Positions 59,768 through 64,000 of a DNA stretch of 64,000 bases are shown in pieces. Below the pieces are notes generated by a model. That model was not told the DNA's origin. It searched no databases and worked only from the letters and a program-made list of their open reading frames with translations. Source of the DNA: Paenibacillus sp. JDR-2 (lineage in GTDB: Bacteria > Bacillota > Bacilli > Paenibacillales > Paenibacillaceae). The position numbers were made by a program, and so were the translations under genes. Each line of letters opens with the position of its first letter. Position 1 is the first letter of the stretch. The DNA is taken from NCBI RefSeq assembly GCF_000023585.1, contig NC_012914.1, forward strand, positions 1,192,501 to 1,256,500, read 5' to 3'.

Positions 59768-61003
59768 TTAATAACTCATGGCATTATCTTTGTACAGCTC
59801 GCGTCCGCCGAGCAGGGCGGCTAGAGTCTCGCGGCTTGCGGAAACGGCTGTCTTGCGTCCGGAAGCGACTCTCTGGCCCGGGCCAACAACGGCGATTTGC
59901 TCGCTCTGAGGGGCGCCGATAATCGCGCCGTCTTCGATAACCGCGTTTTCCCCGATAATCGCCTTATGAATACGAACATTCCGGCCGATCCGTGCGCCAG
60001 GCATAATGATGCTCTCGTGAATTAGACTACCTTTGCCAACGTCTGCACCATCGCTGATAACGGATCGCTGCGCAATACCTTCCATCCGGCAATTGTCATG
60101 AACAATGCTGTCCCGTTCCGCAGACAGGTTTCGGAGATTAGGACGCAAGGAGCTTTTGCGCTTTTGGCTGCTGCAATATAGGGGCCACTGCGGCTCAGAC
60201 AGATTCAGCGTACCGTCAATCAGCTCCATATGCGCTTCCCACAAGCTGTCAACCGTACCGACATCGCGCCAGTAGCCTTCATAAGGATAAGCGGTAAGGC
60301 TTGCTCCATCCTGCAGCAGCATCGGAATGATATCCTTGCCGAAGTCATGGCTGGAAACGGGGTTGCCCGCGTCCTTCAGCAGCACCTCCCTCAGCATGTC
60401 GGTACGGAACATATAAATGCCCATGGAAGCCAGGTTGCTTCTTGGGCGGGAGGGCTTCTCCTCGAATTCAACCACGCTGTAATCCTCGTTGGTATTCAAA
60501 ATGCCAAAGCGGCTCGCTTCATGCCAAGGGACGCGTTTTACCGCAATCGTAGCGGCTGCTCCGCTTTTGATATGGGCCTCCAGCATCGGCCGGTAATCCA
60601 TTTGATAGATATGGTCGCCGGAGAGAATGAGAACATGCTCCGGATTATGCTGCTCGATATAGCTTAGATTGCGATAGATGGCATCAGCTGTCCCTGTATA
60701 ACATCCGTTTGGAGAAGCAACGGAAGCGGGCAATAGCGCAATCTCGCCCAGATGCTTAGGCTGCACGGCGTTCAGCCACGCTTCTCCGCCGCCGATATGA
60801 CGGTGAACGGTGTCCGCGCAAAACTGGGTCAGCACGCCAATCCGGCGAATCCCCGAATTCATGCAGTTGCTAAGCGGAAAATCAATCATCCGATACTGTT
60901 CTCCGAAAGGGACAACCGGCTTGGCCAGCGCCGTTGTAAGTGGTGCAAGCCGTTTGCCTTCGCCGCCTGCCAGTAGCATCGCCATACAATTCATCTGTGT
61001 CAT
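59768..61003 (-). CDS. glgC: Glucose-1-phosphate adenylyltransferase
   Basis: A 411-residue nucleotidyltransferase: MLLAGGEGKRLAPLT (about 8-22, with Lys for the usual Thr in GGxGTRL), KPVVPFGEQYRMIDFPLSNCMNSG (about 27-50), ILSGDHIYQMDYRPML (about 133-148) and a C-terminal left-handed beta-helix with hexapeptide repeats (about 300-390). It makes ADP-glucose for glycogen. Start: ATG at 61003 with GGAGG 8 bases upstream. Divergent from glgB and glgA, so the three are probably co-regulated. Confidence 0.92.
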   Translation of the reverse strand: MTQMNCMAMLLAGGEGKRLAPLTTALAKPVVPFGEQYRMIDFPLSNCMNSGIRRIGVLTQFCADTVHRHIGGGEAWLNAVQPKHLGEIALLPASVASPNGCYTGTADAIYRNLSYIEQHNPEHVLILSGDHIYQMDYRPMLEAHIKSGAAATIAVKRVPWHEASRFGILNTNEDYSVVEFEEKPSRPRSNLASMGIYMFRTDMLREVLLKDAGNPVSSHDFGKDIIPMLLQDGASLTAYPYEGYWRDVGTVDSLWEAHMELIDGTLNLSEPQWPLYCSSQKRKSSLRPNLRNLSAERDSIVHDNCRMEGIAQRSVISDGADVGKGSLIHESIIMPGARIGRNVRIHKAIIGENAVIEDGAIIGAPQSEQIAVVGPGQRVASGRKTAVSASRETLAALLGGRELYKDNAMSY

Positions 61004-61155
61004 TCTATATTCCTCCAAGCTTTCTCGTATTAGGATGGTATAATCGATAGTGTCCTTGTAACATCTGCTTACACCGGATCTTTCGCCTTTGAAACAGCTG
61101 TTTCTATAAAGCTATTAGCGGGTATTAAACATTCTGGAATGTGTTTTTTGGCTTG

Positions 61156-61246
61156 CGAAGTAAAGAATTGCTACCAAGAGCATGTAGCAATTCTAAGCAC
61201 ATGCTTACGAAGTAAAGAATTGCTACCAAGAGCATGTAGCAATTCT
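61156..61246 (+). repeat. Tandem 39-bp direct repeats with nested hairpins, glgB leader
   Basis: Two identical 39-bp copies at 61156-61194 and 61208-61246 (period 52), both preceded by GCTT. Each contains AGAATTGCTAC and GTAGCAATTCT, an 11-bp hairpin. The 13-base joint between copies holds ACATGCT, which can pair with AGCATGT inside either copy, so alternative folds are possible. Copy two is followed by TTTTT and the AGGAGG of glgB. Confidence 0.85.
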
Positions 61247-61265
61247 TTTTAGGAGGTTGGAAATA

Positions 61266-63293
61266 TTGAAACGAAGCATCAAGCTTAGCGCAGACGATAT
61301 TTATCAATTCCACGAAGGAACATGGCTGAACAGCTATCGGAAGATGGGCGCTCACCTAGCGGTGGAAAAAGGACGCGGCGGCGTTCGTTTCACGGTGTGG
61401 GCACCAAACGCGAGACGTCTTGCTGTAGCCTCGGACCGTAATAGCTGGAACGGGTTCAAGGAAGCCGGCTACGAGCTAGAGAAGATCGGAGAGTCCGGTA
61501 TATGGAGCGGATTTATCGAGGGCTTTGGCGATGGAGACTTGTATAAATACGATATAGAGACAAAGGCGGGAGACAGACAGCTGAAGGCGGATCCGTATGC
61601 GTTCAAGGCTGAAGTGCGGCCTCGCACGGCGTCGGCCATCTGCTCATTAGATGGCTACGAATGGCAGGACAAGAGCTGGCTTCGCGGACGCAAGCCGCTG
61701 TTTGGCCAGCCTTTAAATATTTATGAGGTGCATGCCGGTACATGGAGGCAACATCAGGATGGACGGCTGTATACGTATGAAGAGTTGGCGGAAGAACTGC
61801 CTGCCTATGCGGCGGAAATGGGATACACCCATATCGAGCTGATGCCCTTAGCGGAGCATCCGTACGACCGCTCCTGGGGTTATCAGGGGACAGGCTATTT
61901 CGCAGCGACAAGCCGGTATGGAGATCCGCATCAGCTGATGGCATTTGTAGACCGCTGCCACAGTCTAGGCTTAGGCGTCATTTTGGATTGGGTTCCCGGA
62001 CATTTTGCGAAGGATGCGCATGGCCTGCGCCTTTTTGACGGAAGTCCGCTGTATGAGAATGCCGATCCGCTGATTGCCGAGAAAGAGCAGTGGGGGACCC
62101 TTGCCTTTGATTACGAGAAGCCGGAGGTATGCGGGTTTCTGATCTCGAATGCTTTGTTCTGGCTGGACGTGTACCATATTGACGGTTTTCGGGTAGACGC
62201 GATTACAAGCATGCTGCTCCGTAACTTCGACCGGCCGGATGGGCGATGGCGGCCGAATCGGCATGGCGGCAAGGAGGATTTGGAGGCAACAGCCTTTTTG
62301 CGTAAGCTGAATACGGTGGTGAGGGCGCATTTCCCTCATGCTCTTATGATGGCAGAGGAATCGCATGCTTTTCCGGGCGTTACGGTTTCGCCTGAGCAAG
62401 GAGGACTGGGCTTCACCCATAAATGGAATATGGGCTGGATGAACGATACGCTGAAGTATTTTGCCCATCAGCCCGAGGAGAGAGGCAGCCATCATGGCTT
62501 GCTGACGTTCCCGATCTGGTATGCCTTCGACGAGAGATATACGCTGCCTCTGTCCCATGATGAGGTGGTTCACGGGAAGAAGTCCCTGCTGGATAAAATG
62601 CCGGGCAGCTACGAGGAGAAGTTCTCGGGTCTGAGGCTGCTGCTTGGTTATATGATGACTCACCCGGGCAAAAAGCTGCTGTTTATGGGCGGCGAATTCG
62701 GCCAGTTTATCGAATGGCGCGATGAAGCTGAGCTGGATTGGCTGCTCCTCGACTATGAGCAGCACCGTAAGCTGCAGGAATTTGTCCGCACGCTGAACCG
62801 TTTGTATATAGAGCAGCGTTCATTGTGGCAGCTGGATTCCTCGCCGAAGGGCTTTGAGTGGATTGACTTCCAGGATGAGGGGCAAAGCGTCATCGTATAC
62901 AGACGAAAAGGCAGGGCAAACGGGGAATCCCTAATCATCCTCTGCAACTTTCATTCTCATGCCCATGCGCGGTACAGGGTAGGAGTTCCGAGCCAAGGCG
63001 GCTATAAAATATTGCTTAACAGCGACAGCCCTGTTTACGGAGGTTCCGGATTTATGGAATTTGCTGCCTCGGAAGGGGCGGTCGTCCGGTCGGAGCCGGT
63101 TGTCTGGCATGGCCGCAAGCATAGCATTGAGCTTCCGCTTCCGCCGCTCTCGGTCGTTATATTAAAGCGCGAGAAGGAATCGCGGGCTGCTGTCCGCATG
63201 GAGGAGCCGCAAACCCTGCATAAGGAGTTGGCCCTCCCGGTACCGGGCAGCAAACGCAGAAGCCGGCAGAGGGAACGGATTGCAAAGGTATAA
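61266..63293 (+). CDS. glgB: 1,4-alpha-glucan branching enzyme
   Basis: A 675-residue GH13 enzyme: N-terminal CBM48 domain (about 30-130, FTVWAPNARRLAVASD), YEVHAGTW (about 156), EHPYDRSWGYQGTGYFA (about 198), DGFRVDAITSM (about 303-313, nucleophile Asp), MMAEESHAFPG (about 361, acid/base Glu) and LSHDEVVHGKKSLL (about 430). It makes alpha-1,6 branches in glycogen. Start TTG at 61266 with AGGAGG 9 bases upstream; a TTG at 61257 would touch the ribosome site. Followed 27 bases later by glgA. Confidence 0.94.
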   Translation: MKRSIKLSADDIYQFHEGTWLNSYRKMGAHLAVEKGRGGVRFTVWAPNARRLAVASDRNSWNGFKEAGYELEKIGESGIWSGFIEGFGDGDLYKYDIETKAGDRQLKADPYAFKAEVRPRTASAICSLDGYEWQDKSWLRGRKPLFGQPLNIYEVHAGTWRQHQDGRLYTYEELAEELPAYAAEMGYTHIELMPLAEHPYDRSWGYQGTGYFAATSRYGDPHQLMAFVDRCHSLGLGVILDWVPGHFAKDAHGLRLFDGSPLYENADPLIAEKEQWGTLAFDYEKPEVCGFLISNALFWLDVYHIDGFRVDAITSMLLRNFDRPDGRWRPNRHGGKEDLEATAFLRKLNTVVRAHFPHALMMAEESHAFPGVTVSPEQGGLGFTHKWNMGWMNDTLKYFAHQPEERGSHHGLLTFPIWYAFDERYTLPLSHDEVVHGKKSLLDKMPGSYEEKFSGLRLLLGYMMTHPGKKLLFMGGEFGQFIEWRDEAELDWLLLDYEQHRKLQEFVRTLNRLYIEQRSLWQLDSSPKGFEWIDFQDEGQSVIVYRRKGRANGESLIILCNFHSHAHARYRVGVPSQGGYKILLNSDSPVYGGSGFMEFAASEGAVVRSEPVVWHGRKHSIELPLPPLSVVILKREKESRAAVRMEEPQTLHKELALPVPGSKRRSRQRERIAKV

Positions 63294-63320
63294 GAGCCAA
63301 AGGCAAAGGGGAGAGGGAGC

Positions 63321-64000
63321 TTGAAGGTATTGTTCGTGGGGGCGGAATGCGCCCCGTTTCTGAAGACTGGCGGGCTAGGGGATGTGCTTGGCGCGCTGCC
63401 GGCGGCACTTAAGCCGTTAGGGGTTGAAGCGCGCGTCATGCTGCCGCTCTATACCTCCATACCGGAGCGTTACCGCTCGCGTATGAAGACCATTGCGGAG
63501 ATTCGGGTATCGGTCGGCTGGCGTTATGCGTATTGCGGAATCAGAGAACTGGAGCAGGACGGTATTATTTATTATTTTCTCGATAACGAGCATTATTTCA
63601 AAAGAGGCTCCGCTTACGGGCATGACGACGATGGGGAGCGATTTGCCTTCCTGTGCCGTGCCGCGCTGGAGGCTCTCTCCGCAATCGGCTACTGGCCGGA
63701 TCTTATTCACGGCCATGACTGGCATACCGGCATGATTCCGGCGCTGCTGCGCCATCATTACAGCTGGCGGCAGGAATATGCGGGCATTAAGACCGTATTC
63801 ACCATTCACAACCTGCAATATCAGGGTAATTACCCGCCGCATGTATTGGGAGATTTGTTGGGCCTGCCTCCGCATTATCTAACATTTGATCATGTGGAAT
63901 TTTACGGATCGGTCAGCTTTATGAAGGCCGGCATTCAGCTGTCTGACCGGGTCACAACCGTAAGCCCGTCATACGCGCGGGAGATTGCGACGCCGGAATA
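63321..64000 (+). CDS. glgA: Glycogen synthase, N-terminal part (runs off window)
   Basis: The first 226 codons of a GT5 glycogen synthase: KVLFVGAECAPFLKTGGLGDVLG (about 2-24, with the ADP-glucose-binding KTGGL), YYFLDNEHYFKRGSAYGHDDD, HGHDWHTGMIPAL (about 133-145), FTIHNLQYQGNYPP (about 160) and TVSPSYAREI. TTG start at 63321 with GGGGAGAGGGAG upstream. The window ends inside the gene. Together with glgC and glgB it forms a minimal glycogen-making set; glgD and glgP are not seen. Confidence 0.94.
   Translation, partial: MKVLFVGAECAPFLKTGGLGDVLGALPAALKPLGVEARVMLPLYTSIPERYRSRMKTIAEIRVSVGWRYAYCGIRELEQDGIIYYFLDNEHYFKRGSAYGHDDDGERFAFLCRAALEALSAIGYWPDLIHGHDWHTGMIPALLRHHYSWRQEYAGIKTVFTIHNLQYQGNYPPHVLGDLLGLPPHYLTFDHVEFYGSVSFMKAGIQLSDRVTTVSPSYAREIATPE

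Noticed and set aside
61156..61246. CRISPR-like repeats
   Set aside because: Only two copies with a 13-base joint, in a leader, no cas genes.

Overview
The window is a piece of chromosome from a spore-forming, mid-GC Gram-positive bacterium of the Bacillales, most probably Paenibacillus or a close relative. The evidence is the Bacillus-like 23S rRNA end and dense tRNA array, T-box leaders on thrS and leuA, YyaC-type sporulation protein, UPF0435, DUF3886 and YitT families, AGGAGG-type ribosome binding sites throughout, the gene order thiL-tsaE-tsaB-rimI-tsaD, and a comQXPA-type quorum-sensing locus. Almost everything is ordinary chromosomal coding; I see no prophage, insertion sequence or CRISPR array.

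Layout. 1-2606: 3' part of 23S rRNA followed, without a 5S gene, by nine tRNAs (Glu, Val, fMet, Asp, Thr, Leu, Gly, Arg, Pro). 2.7-9.7 kb: housekeeping genes (Gfo/Idh/MocA dehydrogenase, SEC-C protein, M29 aminopeptidase, YkuK-like protein, metallophosphoesterase) ending in an AT-rich orphan sensor kinase with a Spo0A-box-like site upstream. 9.75-11.7 kb (minus): a small cassette of a membrane protein, a class I isoprenoid-synthase-fold enzyme and an NHLP-family RiPP precursor whose last residue is Trp. 12-20 kb: papain-fold protein, SDR, a Fur-box-controlled efeMBU iron-uptake operon, a GH26-like glycosidase and a lipase-like protein. 20.4-27.8 kb: lipase, T-box/thrS, CorA-like transporter, stress protein, FAD oxidoreductase and an AraC regulator divergent from galKET (28-31.8 kb). 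32-40 kb: small unknowns, yyaC operon, GGDEF and HD-GYP proteins. 40-45 kb: yitT and the thiL/tsaEBD cluster. 45-47.4 kb: promoter, two tandem leucine T-boxes and leuA. 47.4-53.4 kb: a DnaA-box cluster, an ABC ATPase and the com locus. 53.4-64 kb: ABC-F ATPase, folate ligase, molybdenum cofactor genes, tatAC, and divergent glgC / glgB-glgA.

How the parts fit. The com locus (comQ, a 57-codon comX, comP, comA) has the complete parts list of a prenyl-peptide quorum-sensing circuit, but comP is split by an apparent one-base frameshift. The 9.75-11 kb cassette resembles it in design: an isoprenoid-type enzyme next to a short precursor peptide ending in Trp, the precursor having its own extended -10 promoter overlapped by a large dyad. 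This is the best candidate here for an undescribed system (a prenylated or terpene-linked RiPP), although that function is inference. TatAC (58.6-59.7 kb) is a plausible exporter for the Tat-signal peroxidase EfeB (14.6 kb). GGDEF and HD-GYP proteins are neighbours, but the HD-GYP protein lacks the His of its HD motif.
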